The translations under genes were made by a program, and so were the position numbers. The notes beneath the pieces are model-generated. The model saw only the letters and a list, made by a program, of their open reading frames with translations. It had not been told where the DNA came from and made no database searches. Positions 9,569 through 18,800 of a stretch of DNA of 64,000 nt are shown piece after piece. This DNA comes from Aurantiochytrium sp. KH105. Lineage: Eukaryota > Sar > Bigyra > Thraustochytrida > Thraustochytriidae. The stretch covers positions 372,001-436,000 of the forward strand of contig BGKB01000032.1 in assembly GCA_003116975.1 (NCBI GenBank), written 5' to 3'. Position 1 is the first letter of the stretch; each line of letters starts with the position of its first letter.

Positions 9569-10804
9569 TCACCGGAGAGGGCCCGTCTTCATTTTCCATG
9601 TGATAGGCCTCTTAAGGCTTTCCTGCAAATCAAATTTCGGTCTCTTTTTGGCGGCCGCAGAAGACGCGCTTGTGGTCGACGAAACCTTGGGATCCGCAAT
9701 GGAAGGCGTGGCGGAGGTCGTGTCCACGCGGAACATTGGTTTGCGTGCGGTCTTTGGCTTGGTTCCAGAAACCAGCGAGCGATCCTTGCGGGTCGGCGTG
9801 TTTGTCGCTCCGACTCCCGCTGAGGATGCTGCAAGAGGAGCGCGTCCTGGCTTGACCGCAGACTTTGGGAATCGCGATGATTCCGCAGTCGGAGCACGTT
9901 TCGCCTTGACGACCGTCTTGCTTCCGCGGGCGCCTTGTGTGTCGACAATCGACTTTTGTGTGCTGAAGAGCTTGGCGTGCGCGCGGTCAAAGCGCCCGGG
10001 GGTCTTCGCGGATTGCTTCGCTTGCGACAATGGCGCTGCTGCCCGGGGAGCATTCTCCTTTTCCTTGCCAATGCGTCGGCGCTTGGGCGGGGATTCTACC
10101 GCGCTCGTGGAATCTGCCTTGCTTGATTTACCAGCCATGGATGCGTTTGCGGTACGCTTCTTTTGCGCGGCGCCAGACACCTTGGATTCCTCGGTAGCGT
10201 TTTTCCGCTGGACCCGTTTCGTCTTTGCCGTCTCCATAGTCTTTGTGCGCTCAATCTTCTTTTTGGACGCGGCCTTCTTCGCAACGGGAGCCCCAGAGGA
10301 CGAGGAAGAGGATGATGAGACGTTTGTCGTGGGTTCTTTCTTTTCCTTGAGCGTAGCCGCCGCATCAGCTGTGCTCGTTGTATGCGCTCGCGAAGGGATG
10401 CGACGCGTCTTGGATGGGATCTTGGCGCGTCCCAAGGTTGGATGCACAAGACGTGCGGCGACTTCGACCATTTCTTCTTTTTCTTCCGTCGCATCCTTGG
10501 GCTCAGACTGCTTTTTCTCCTCCTCCTTCTCCTCCTCTTCTACCTCTTCCATTTCTTCATTATCATCATTGTCTTCTTCTTCCTCTTCTTTCGCGCTGCC
10601 ATCATCGCGGGCAAGAGTCTCTTCGGCGAGAGTCTTGGAAATGGATTCCTCGGACTCAGCTTCGGGGGCTACTGCTTCTGCTGTGAAAATTTCCAGCAGC
10701 TCATCTACAATGAGAGCGCTCTTGGCATTTGCTTTGACGCCATGCTTCTTCGCAAGCGCCTGGAGATCCCTGCGCCCGAGCGCTTCGAGCTCTTGACGAT
10801 CCAT
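9569..10804 (-). CDS. NuSAP-like spindle protein with SAP domain
   Basis: Single exon, 411 residues. Residues 1-40 (MDRQELEALGRRDLQALAKK, then HGVKAN) form a SAP-type helix-turn-helix, as at the N-terminus of NUSAP1. A glutamate-rich tract and long Lys/Ser/Ala-rich basic regions follow; these are microtubule- and DNA-binding in NuSAP. A KEN sequence lies at 249-251, which would fit degradation by APC/C-Cdh1. The end, KKRPKFDLQESLKRP with TGPLR close behind, matches the conserved NuSAP motif (basic-P-x-FDL-x-x-SL-x-RP...G-x-L). The expected role is bundling and stabilising spindle microtubules near chromatin. Identity rests on the SAP domain, the KEN box and the C-terminal motif. The charged C-terminal helix of animal NuSAP is missing unless the stop is read through. 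Confidence 0.75.
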   Translation of the reverse strand: MDRQELEALGRRDLQALAKKHGVKANAKSALIVDELLEIFTAEAVAPEAESEESISKTLAEETLARDDGSAKEEEEEDNDDNEEMEEVEEEEKEEEKKQSEPKDATEEKEEMVEVAARLVHPTLGRAKIPSKTRRIPSRAHTTSTADAAATLKEKKEPTTNVSSSSSSSSGAPVAKKAASKKKIERTKTMETAKTKRVQRKNATEESKVSGAAQKKRTANASMAGKSSKADSTSAVESPPKRRRIGKEKENAPRAAAPLSQAKQSAKTPGRFDRAHAKLFSTQKSIVDTQGARGSKTVVKAKRAPTAESSRFPKSAVKPGRAPLAASSAGVGATNTPTRKDRSLVSGTKPKTARKPMFRVDTTSATPSIADPKVSSTTSASSAAAKKRPKFDLQESLKRPITWKMKTGPLR

Positions 10805-11396
10805 GCTGGCTGTGCTCGGCGTACAAACCAGACTTCACGACAGCTCGTGCTCGAGTTCAATCTTGCTTGTCCTTGGCGTCGTTGCGCCTTGCGAGTTGCA
10901 GTCGCAAGTTGCCTTGCGAGCCGCAGCGCTTCGTTGCAGCTCAAGGGTTCGCTGCCGTCCGGGCCGCGGCCAATGTCTCGAGCTCTGTTCGCTCGCGATT
11001 GCCCCGGTCTGCAAAGCCTTCTCCTCCTCGTCTCTCCTCACGTCCGAACGACCTCCCAGTGGGCTTGCCCAGCTGCGTTTCTGTTGCAACCCGGCGGCCA
11101 AGGCGCTTTTTCCGCGGCACAGCATTTGCCGCCCATAACCGTTACACGCGCGTCTCGTCCCTCGCCTCTTCTACTGTAGTGGCCCGACCGATCTCGGAGA
11201 AACTAGCGCTCGCCGAGGCGTATGGTCGGGGTATCTTCTTTTCCCGGTCGACCTCGAAGTTCAAGCAAGTTCATTCCATTCCATTCTATTCCATTCCATC
11301 ACTCACGCCGGGCGGGCGGCGCGCGGCGCAGGGGACCGAGCGAGCGGGCCTGCGAGCGCGCGCCCGCGCTGCTGGCGGAGACGGGAGTGGGGAGCC
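10805..11396. promoter_or_regulatory. Divergent promoter region
   Basis: About 590 bases between the NuSAP-like gene (-) and the small membrane protein gene (+). It contains a TTCCA/TTCTA repeat at about 11272-11300. I see no supported gene in it. Confidence 0.4.
11272..11300. repeat. (TTCCA)n short tandem repeat
   Basis: Five to six pentamer units, mostly TTCCA with one TTCTA, about 100 bases upstream of the next start codon. Confidence 0.9.
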
Positions 11397-11894
11397 ATGA
11401 GGTGCTGTGGAGGAGGGCCCGAGGGCGTGGTGCAACTATGTGCGGCGATACACTTGACGATCTCCAGCTCGATCATCATCTTTGGCATTGGCGTGCCCCC
11501 GATCTGGCAGGGCCTCTTGGGCGTGGTGATGGCGTTGGAAGGCCACTTTGGCATTGTCCAGGCTCAGCCAATGCGCGTGCTTTTCTTCATCGTTGCTCTG
11601 CTGCTCAACGTTGCAATGGGCTTTCTTTTGGGCATGCTGGCACTCAAAAAACAGACCTACTCGGAGTGCACCATCGAGGGCCAAGCCGTCCGCAAGGAGC
11701 AGAATTTTACGTTTGTCTTTGAAGGCAACGTGCAAAACTGCGCTTTCTCCTACCAAATGTACGCCTATGTGCAGTTCGGCACAGGGGTCATCAGTTTTGT
11801 TTGTCTGTTGCTCACGAGTCTCGCATATCTCTCCATCCGGAAGCGAATCTCGCGCTCGAGAAGCGCCGAAGCCTTTCTTTTCTCTCCCGAGTGA
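11397..11894 (+). CDS. Small multi-pass membrane protein, unknown
   Basis: Single exon, 165 residues. I count three to four hydrophobic segments: about 12-33, about 36-50 (weaker), 58-80 (MRVLFFIVALLLNVAMGFLL) and 125-146 (GTGVISFVCLLLTSLAYLSI). Between the last two is a loop of about 40 residues with two Cys and an N-F-T site, then a short basic C-terminal tail (RKRISRSRS). The layout is that of a small four-span protein of the tetraspan/MARVEL/claudin kind, but I do not recognise a family signature. It diverges from the NuSAP-like gene and converges on the rhomboid gene 222 bases away. Confidence 0.7.
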   Translation: MRCCGGGPEGVVQLCAAIHLTISSSIIIFGIGVPPIWQGLLGVVMALEGHFGIVQAQPMRVLFFIVALLLNVAMGFLLGMLALKKQTYSECTIEGQAVRKEQNFTFVFEGNVQNCAFSYQMYAYVQFGTGVISFVCLLLTSLAYLSIRKRISRSRSAEAFLFSPE

Positions 11895-12116
11895 GCCGTC
11901 TGACGTTTCGGACATCGATCGGATAGGAGAGGCGCTACAAACCAAGGTGTACTATCTGACTTTTCGACTTTCATTCTCTATACTTGTGGACGACGAAGGC
12001 AAGGCCTAGGGCCATGGGCCTTCTATGCCTGTTTGTAAAGGTAGGGCGACGACACGTGCCGTTCGCTCATATTCATGGGCCATCTTCACTACGAGGCTCT
12101 CTATCGTTTATTCGTC

Positions 12117-12653
12117 TCATCGTCTGTATGACCGCGCCGATCGAGATTTGGGCTCAAGGATCCGCATGACCACATATGCGCAGATCCCGAATCCAAACCC
12201 GAGAAGGTGCCCAGCGTGGTCCAGTCCGTCTCCGGGCCCGCCTTCTGTCAGCAGGTGCACCTCTTCCGCCAGCATATTAAGCGTGAAGTATCCTGTCACT
12301 ATATGCGAGGAGACCTGAAGAATGGCGTCATCACTTGGGCGCTTCGGGCCGCCTGTGAGAAGGTCATGCACGGCTTCCGCAGAGAGGCAGAGGTCGACGC
12401 CCATGAGAGCGCAGCACCCAGTGCTGCAGCCAATGTAATTTGTGAGGTAAGAAACAACGGGCGAGAGAAGATCGACGCCAGCCTCGACGCCTCGCTTGAC
12501 TGCAGATGAAAGGATATTATCGTCGCCTTGACGAGCGGCCCAGGACTGAAGACCAGGGAGAAATGACGAGGTCAGCGCGTTGCGTTGTTGTGTCGTTTTT
12601 GCTGTGTTTGTGTACATGTTTCTTGCGGTGAGCCATCTTTGATTTTCTCTCCT

Positions 12654-12693
<40 letters not shown>

Positions 12694-13153
12694 TTCCCTT
12701 CTTCTTTCTCAACTTCTTTTCGTTTCCTTGCAAGATCAACTTCTCAGGCTAGCTACCTAACCGTGAAGCTAGCTAGCTAGCTAGCTAGCGAGTCAGAAAG
12801 CTAGACATGAAAAAGGAAAACCTACCGTGACCAAGATCGAAGGATCCTATTACGCAACCCCCAGCAAAAGCAAACCAAAGGCCAAGATTCCCAAATGCAC
12901 GCTGGACCGAAATACTACTAGGAACCAGCATGCGAAGATTGTTCATGAGGTGCTGTTCATTGAGATGAACAAAGGCATAGGTGAAGCGCGTCCACCAGCG
13001 CCCTGCTCTGAGATTCCGCGGCGAATAAACCATATTTTCTTGCATCCATCCTGCGTCGAGCGCAAACGTCCAAGGTCTGCGCGGGTCAATGCCTTGCAGC
13101 TCTGCCAGCGTCGGAGTCGTCAGCAGCGGCACAATAATGGGCGCGAGGCCCAT
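12117..13153 (-). CDS. Rhomboid-family intramembrane serine protease
   Basis: Two exons, 13153-12826 and 12499-12117, joined by a GTAGGT...CAG intron of 326 bases give 236 residues. Rhomboids cleave membrane proteins inside the bilayer with a Ser-His pair. Visible signatures are the first-loop WW motif (AGRWWTRFTYAFVH), the transmembrane HLNEQHLMNNL segment (H and N of the oxyanion helix), the catalytic serine in IGCSTGCCALMG, and the catalytic histidine in DHAGHLLGFGFG. The usual GxSG is GCST here, so the Gly after the serine is replaced. The protein starts directly in what would be the first membrane helix. A stop 13 codons upstream closes the frame, and an AG just before codon -1 would allow an upstream exon, so the N-terminus is uncertain. 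The splice is well supported because it joins the second and third conserved blocks in frame. Confidence 0.88.
12653..12694. repeat. (CTTT)n microsatellite in rhomboid intron
   Basis: About ten TTTC units on the plus strand, entirely within the rhomboid intron. Confidence 0.95.
12766..12790. repeat. (CTAG)n palindromic repeat
   Basis: Self-complementary CTAG repeat near the 5' end of the rhomboid intron. A shorter AGCTAGCTACC copy lies some 20 bases before it. Confidence 0.9.
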
Positions 13154-13605
13154 AATCTGAACGTTTGGTCCCGTCGCGTAACAGAGTCATTGCCAACGTA
13201 TTGTTATTGTCGTCGTCGTCGTCGTCGTCGACGTCGCCGTCGCCGTCGCCGCCGACCAACCGTGCGTGCATCGATAGCGCCTCTCTTGCGCGTCAGTATC
13301 GCGTCGGCGTTCGCCTCGCCGGTCCTCGCGGCGCTCGCAACTCACCAGCGACGACATCTCGCGCGCGCGGCCCTCCGCCCGGGTCTCGATCTCAGGCTCG
13401 CCTCAGGCTCCTCCCTTTGGGGCTCTGCTGGCCTGGGCGCAGCGCAACGCAAGTTGTGTTGCGACGTGTGCGAGACAGAAGAGAGAGAGAGAGAGAGAGA
13501 CAGGGACGAAGAGGGAAGGAAAGGGGGAGGCCGCGCGGAGTTCAAAGCAGTTCTTGAAGCAGCTGCAGAACTTCAGGCAAAGCTAGCTTTCTCGCAATAA
13601 GCGCC
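13154..13605. promoter_or_regulatory. Divergent promoter rhomboid / AKAP7-like
   Basis: About 450 bases between divergent starts. It contains a (GTC)n/(GTCGCC)n block at about 13202-13255 and a (GA)n run at 13480-13500. No gene is supported here. Confidence 0.4.
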
Positions 13606-14469
13606 ATGCCCGCGGCACCCGCGGCGGCGAGGTGGACGCACTTCGTCGCGGTGCGGCTAGCGCACTGCAGCGAGGCGCTGGAAGCCGCTCGCAGTCTGCA
13701 GCGCAGCATCAGCGGCACGTGCGCAGCGACGAGGCTCGCGGCGACGGCTGCGGAGAAGCTGCACGTGACGCTGGCCGTTGTGCGTCCCAATGACGAGGAG
13801 CAGACGCGTAGGGTGGCGCGGATTCTACAAGACCTTGACGCCGCGTGGAGACCCGAGGTCTCGCGAACCTTGTGGGTTCGCGACCTGGGCTTCTTCCAGG
13901 AGGGGCGCGTCTGCTACCTTCGACCGGACGACGAGGGGCAATGGCTTCACGCGTTGGCCGCAGACGTGCGGGCTGCACTCCTTCACGAGGGCATCGCCTT
14001 CGACGCCCGCCCCTTTGCGCCCCATGCAACCATTTTCAAAATGAGCAAGGTGCCTCGACGACGTCGTGGTTACAAAGAGGCCGCCAGATTTTTTAGAGCA
14101 ATGGCTGGCCAGGATCCCGATGGAGCCAGCAAATCCGGAAGCGCCGAAGAAGACAACGGAGCAGAGCTCGACTCTGCCGCTATCTCTCTACGAGAGCGTC
14201 TCCTGCACCCTGAGGCTTCGTGGCGCCCCAAACAGAAGACGACTGCTACCTCGCTCGAGCTCTGTTCAATGTTAGATCGCCCTGCACCAGATGGGTTTTA
14301 CGTCGTTTGCGTCCCTGAAAATGAAAACGCCGTATCCCATTCTTTAGAATATCAACGTGCGCAGGCTCACGTTCACAATTCATCCAGTGACGTGGAAAAA
14401 ACTGCAAATGATGCATCGTCGTTGGGTGCTCTCACTGAAAAGCCCGCTCCTGCAGAGAACATTTTATAA
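13606..14469 (+). CDS. AKAP7-like 2H phosphoesterase
   Basis: Single exon, 287 residues. The two HxT motifs that define the 2H (2'-5' RNA ligase-like) fold are present: H53-V-T55 in KLHVTLAVV and H140-A-T142 in PHATIFKMSK. Spacing and flanks (GFFQEGRVCYL, a Ser-Lys after the second motif, and ELCSML with DGFYVVC near 245-265) match the AKAP7/LENG9 group rather than bacterial ThpR. That group hydrolyses or binds 2'-5' or cyclic phosphates of nucleotides; animal AKAP7 also anchors PKA, but I see no anchoring helix here. An acidic insert of about 60 residues follows the second motif. The last 40 residues are low complexity. Confidence 0.85.
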   Translation: MPAAPAAARWTHFVAVRLAHCSEALEAARSLQRSISGTCAATRLAATAAEKLHVTLAVVRPNDEEQTRRVARILQDLDAAWRPEVSRTLWVRDLGFFQEGRVCYLRPDDEGQWLHALAADVRAALLHEGIAFDARPFAPHATIFKMSKVPRRRRGYKEAARFFRAMAGQDPDGASKSGSAEEDNGAELDSAAISLRERLLHPEASWRPKQKTTATSLELCSMLDRPAPDGFYVVCVPENENAVSHSLEYQRAQAHVHNSSSDVEKTANDASSLGALTEKPAPAENIL

Positions 14470-14972
14470 AGCCCCAGAGAACGTGAAGAAGATCGGTGGA
14501 TCCGTCTCTGGCGCATACACAAAGAGGACGGGCGAACGTGACGCGGTGCGGCGCAATGCACCTTTTCATTTTAATCCCAGAACGGAGACTCTGACTTTTT
14601 TCCTACCTCCTTTCTTTGACCACATAAACTGGGCTCGTCCACTATCTTGTTCGAAATTGAGAGCAGTGCGTCTCTGCGTGCGTCCGTTTTTGCATGACAA
14701 ACAGACAATATTCTCCCACGTCGACTGCCTGAACGATATCGCTTTGTTCAAGGACCACTTTAAAATTCGTTTCCGAGCGTCCTTTTGCTCAAAAGAGCTC
14801 TGCAGGAGAGTTCGACTTTTTGTTGAACCGCGAGACGAAGAGTCTTTGCCCTTCGAGCCCCTATCGTTCTGCGTGTCGAAGCCTGCGATCTTCCTGTTTC
14901 TCAGCGCGACAAAAACGATGCTCGACAGCTCGAGCGGGGCCTGCTTCTCGTAGAACCCTGTCACTCGATGAA
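14470..14972. other. Spacer between AKAP7-like and ZRANB3-like genes
   Basis: About 500 bases between two genes in the same direction. A plus-strand frame of 198 codons crosses it but overlaps the end of the previous gene and has no recognisable motif, so I do not call it. The region presumably holds the ZRANB3-like promoter. Confidence 0.4.
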
Positions 14973-15846
14973 ATGACGCGGATATCCCCTGCGTCCGCGG
15001 CGCCGCCGGCGCGCGGGCAGGGGGAGCAGACGCAAGCGCAGGCACAGGCGCAGACGCAGGCACAGGCACGGGCACAGGCGACCCCGTCGTGGTTCGAGGA
15101 GGTGGACTGGGCAGAGCTGGAGCGCAAGGCACTGCAGGATCGAGGAGCGCGGCCTAACCGTGAAGACCGCGACAAAGAAGAGCAGCAGCGCGCTGCGATC
15201 ACAGGTCGGGAGAACGACGCAGACGAGGAAGAGGCTGGCGAGGCTCGGACCGCGCTAGACTCTCCCAAGACGTCGATCGAGTCGCCGCTTATCAAGGAGG
15301 ATTCGTCGCAAACGCCCGAGAAGAAGCCCGTATGGTGGGCCGAGGGCCCTCCTGCCTCCAGACATGGCCCGGATTTCTTCAAGGCCTCCTCGATTCGATC
15401 CGTCGTGAGTGCCGTCCGAGACAGCCAGGAAAAGGGAGTGGCTCGCGCGACATCCACCGAGGTTGCACCAAAGCCAGCAGGCGACCTGGAATCACACACG
15501 AGCCACGATGAAAGACATCCGCTGTCTCCCATTCCATTCTCTTTCGATGTTCTGACACAGAGCTCTGCAGGCTCGAGTCAGCGACAGGGTGCACTCGGCT
15601 CGCAAGAAGATGAACGCACCAAAGTCAGAAAAATTGTCGGCCCGGGCAAGCTGCAGAAATCCAGCTCGAGCAAAGATAACGAGCGCACTTGTAAGGACCA
15701 AATCCATGCCTCGGACCAACCTCACGCACCTCAAAACCAAGACAGCCGACCATCTTCGTTAAAACATGAATTTATTACGAAACAGCAGACCTCCTCGGAC
15801 CATGAGCAGCCTCTGCATCGGCGGCAGCCGCAACAACAGAAACCCC

Positions 15847-15892
<46 letters not shown>

Positions 15893-18800
15893 GCTTCAAA
15901 GTACCAAGCAAGAGAAAACCGAAGTCGCCCCACGACGCCTCAAGAGGCCTCGTGCGAGAAGTACTGAGTTCCGTATCGAGACGAAAGACCTACCCGCAAC
16001 CGCGTGCTATCCACTCCGAGATTCGCCCACAAAAGCGCGTCTTGAACGTGCGCGATCAGCGCTCTCACGATGGGTTGCGGTACAGCGACGCCGCGAAAGA
16101 GAAAGTCTTTCCCGGGTCCGAGTGGACACGAAACGACATGTGAATGCAACAAGCGAAAGTATTGTGGTCGCTCCTCAAGCAATTTCAAGAGTGTGCAATG
16201 TCCTGCCGCCTGAACGCACGAACCAAGAAAGCGTCGATAAAGCGAGACCATCAGACACTATAGATAAAAGGACTCCCAACAATGAGAATAATTGCAGCGG
16301 CGCAAGGGAACAACACAGCTCCCAAGATTCAAGCAAGCCGAAGCCTGCAGCAACCGGGTCAGCCCAACCCCTCCCCAAATTGAACGCGCCAAATGCAGGT
16401 GCAGCAGGGTCGGGCAAATTGCTGCAACTTCCGTCTCGCGCACCGCCCTGGGGATACACACTTGCCAACGCGCCGCTCACTCATCTCGAAAAGAAAAGAA
16501 GCGATCTCTCCCGCACAAGAAGCGAGCAACGTGATTTCGCGAACCTCCGCACCTTGGCATCGAGCGCGGAGGTCGAGGGCGACGAATTCGAACGCTTATG
16601 TCAGGATGGTCTGCGCATCACCGCCGCCGAAGGTCCTGAGGACAACCACCGATGCCTCAAGCGGCTCGTGAGCACCGGGACGAGGTTTCTCAAGACGTAT
16701 CAACGAGCAGGAGTGCTGCGTATGCTTAGTGGGCCTTCGCGCTGTTTGCTATACGACGAGATGGGTCTCGGCAAGACCTTGCAGTCGCTCTTTTGCATGG
16801 CCTTCAGTTGCCTGCGCGACAGACGCTGGCCCGCACTCATTGTGTGTCCAGCTTCATTACGCTCATCTTGGACTGAAGAAATCGAGCGCTGGATGCCTTT
16901 CCTGAGCATTGACGATGTTTCCGTGGTCGCAAACGGCCGCTCGGCCATCTCTGAAAATGCAAAAGTCATCATCATAAGTTATCGCATGCTCGAGGACCTA
17001 AGCAAAGAGGTCCTCGAGCGAGGCGTTCACTTTCTCATTGCTGATGAAGTACACAAGACTCGTTCGTATGATTCTCTGCAAACCCGGTCTCTAGCCCGAG
17101 TTGCCCAGAACGTAAGCCGTGCAATTCTTGCCACAGGAACGCCGATGCTGATTCGTCCCTTTGAACTCTACACACAGCTAAGCATCGTCTTGACTGAAGA
17201 AGACAAGAATCGGGTCATGGCGCGATGGGGATGGCGCGCACAGACGCGAAGCTCCGAACAAGCCTTTCTGCATGAGTCTCATCTCGCTCAAATTTTTGCA
17301 CATCCGATGCGCCACCTGCGGGATATGTCATTTTTTGTGCAATTTGCAGAAGCAGCGTGGATGCAGCCGTGCTCTGTGGCATTCATGCACTCTCCTTCGG
17401 CAAGTGGAGCACGCTTGTTTTGGGCAAACATGGAGAGCACAGGTCGAAGTGATCTGTTGCGGCTGATGCAGAGCTTCCTTGCCGATCTCGTGGCAATGGT
17501 GCGAGCCACCTTTCTAGGATCAAGCACCGCGTCAAAAACTACGTTTGGTCCCATTGTGCGCAAGCTCGAAAACATTGCAAGCGATCGACGTGCGAACGCT
17601 TCGCTTGAATCTCTTCAACATCATGACACACGAGATCCGCAAAACCCTCCCAGCGCTGTAATTGCCCAGCTCAATCTCATGACCTCTTTTTGGCGTGTTT
17701 TGCGCTCCGCTTTCCCCACGAGCACCGATTTTCTCGTTGCGCTAGTACACATGTGGGATGCGCATTGCTTTGGGATCATGTATTGCTCGGGCCGTAGACC
17801 CCCAAATACAAAGCAAAGGTGGTCGAAACGGCTGTGGCTATACGACGGCAGCAACAAGACGACACTGGCACAAATGCGGAACATCATGGAGCCTTACGTG
17901 ACGCGTCGCCGCAAAGGGGACGTCTTGCAGGACCTTCCTGCGAAGCGTCGGCAAATCGTCTACGTCAACTCAAAATCTTCCTTGCACCACGCTGGGTCTG
18001 TGGCACGTGGGGTCGAGACGACCCGCGCCACGGTCGCACCAAACACGTCCGATTCCAAGTCGGCGTCCGCGTCAAAATCTGCAACGTATGACGTTGCGCG
18101 TTTCAGCCAGGAACTCATGCGCGAGACAAGGAACCAGGAAAGTCGAAGCCATGCAGGAGACCATCCCGCGACTGAAAGCGGCCCTGCAACTCTGCCGCCT
18201 AGCAGCACGACGATGGTTCCCGCGTCCGTAGCAACCGGCTCACCGGTGCCTGATTCGCCGCGAGCAAAGCAACAGCGCAGCGAGCTGGCGGCTTGTGCTC
18301 TTTCTCAAGGCGTTGGGCAAGAACAACTCGCTTGGGGCCTTCAATGTTTAGGTTCGGCCAAAGCGCCCTTCGTTGCAGATTACGCCATAGACCTCCTTCA
18401 GACTCTCGACAAGGAAGAACGGATCCTCATTTTTGCACGCCACCTCAAGGTGATTGATTGCATCCAATCTCGTCTTGTAGCAGCGCGTGGAAATGATCCT
18501 GGGCACCCTCGCTTCCAGCGCTTTCACAGCGAAACTCTCAGTGGCATAATCCCGGTGCCAGATCGAGACCGAATTATTCGAAGTTTCCAAACCGACGAGC
18601 AGCACGGCCCGCGTGCGCTCGTTCTTTCCATCGAGGCCATGGGCGTCGGTGTCACGCTGACACGTGCTTCTGTCGTGGTCATTGCGGAGTTGCATTGGTC
18701 TCCCCAGGTCCTCTTGCAGGCCGAAGACAGGGCACACCGCATTGGGCTCAAAGACTCCGTTTCCATCCAGTACGTTCTCGCAGAAGGAACGCTGGACGCC

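Noticed and set aside
9453..10796. 447-codon plus-strand frame opposite the NuSAP-like gene
   Set aside because: It is Ser/Ala/Phe-rich as expected for the complement of a Lys/Glu/Ser-rich gene, while the minus strand has SAP and NuSAP motifs.
14357..14953. 198-codon plus-strand frame between the AKAP7-like and ZRANB3-like genes
   Set aside because: It overlaps the end of the upstream gene in another frame and shows no family resemblance; most likely UTR.
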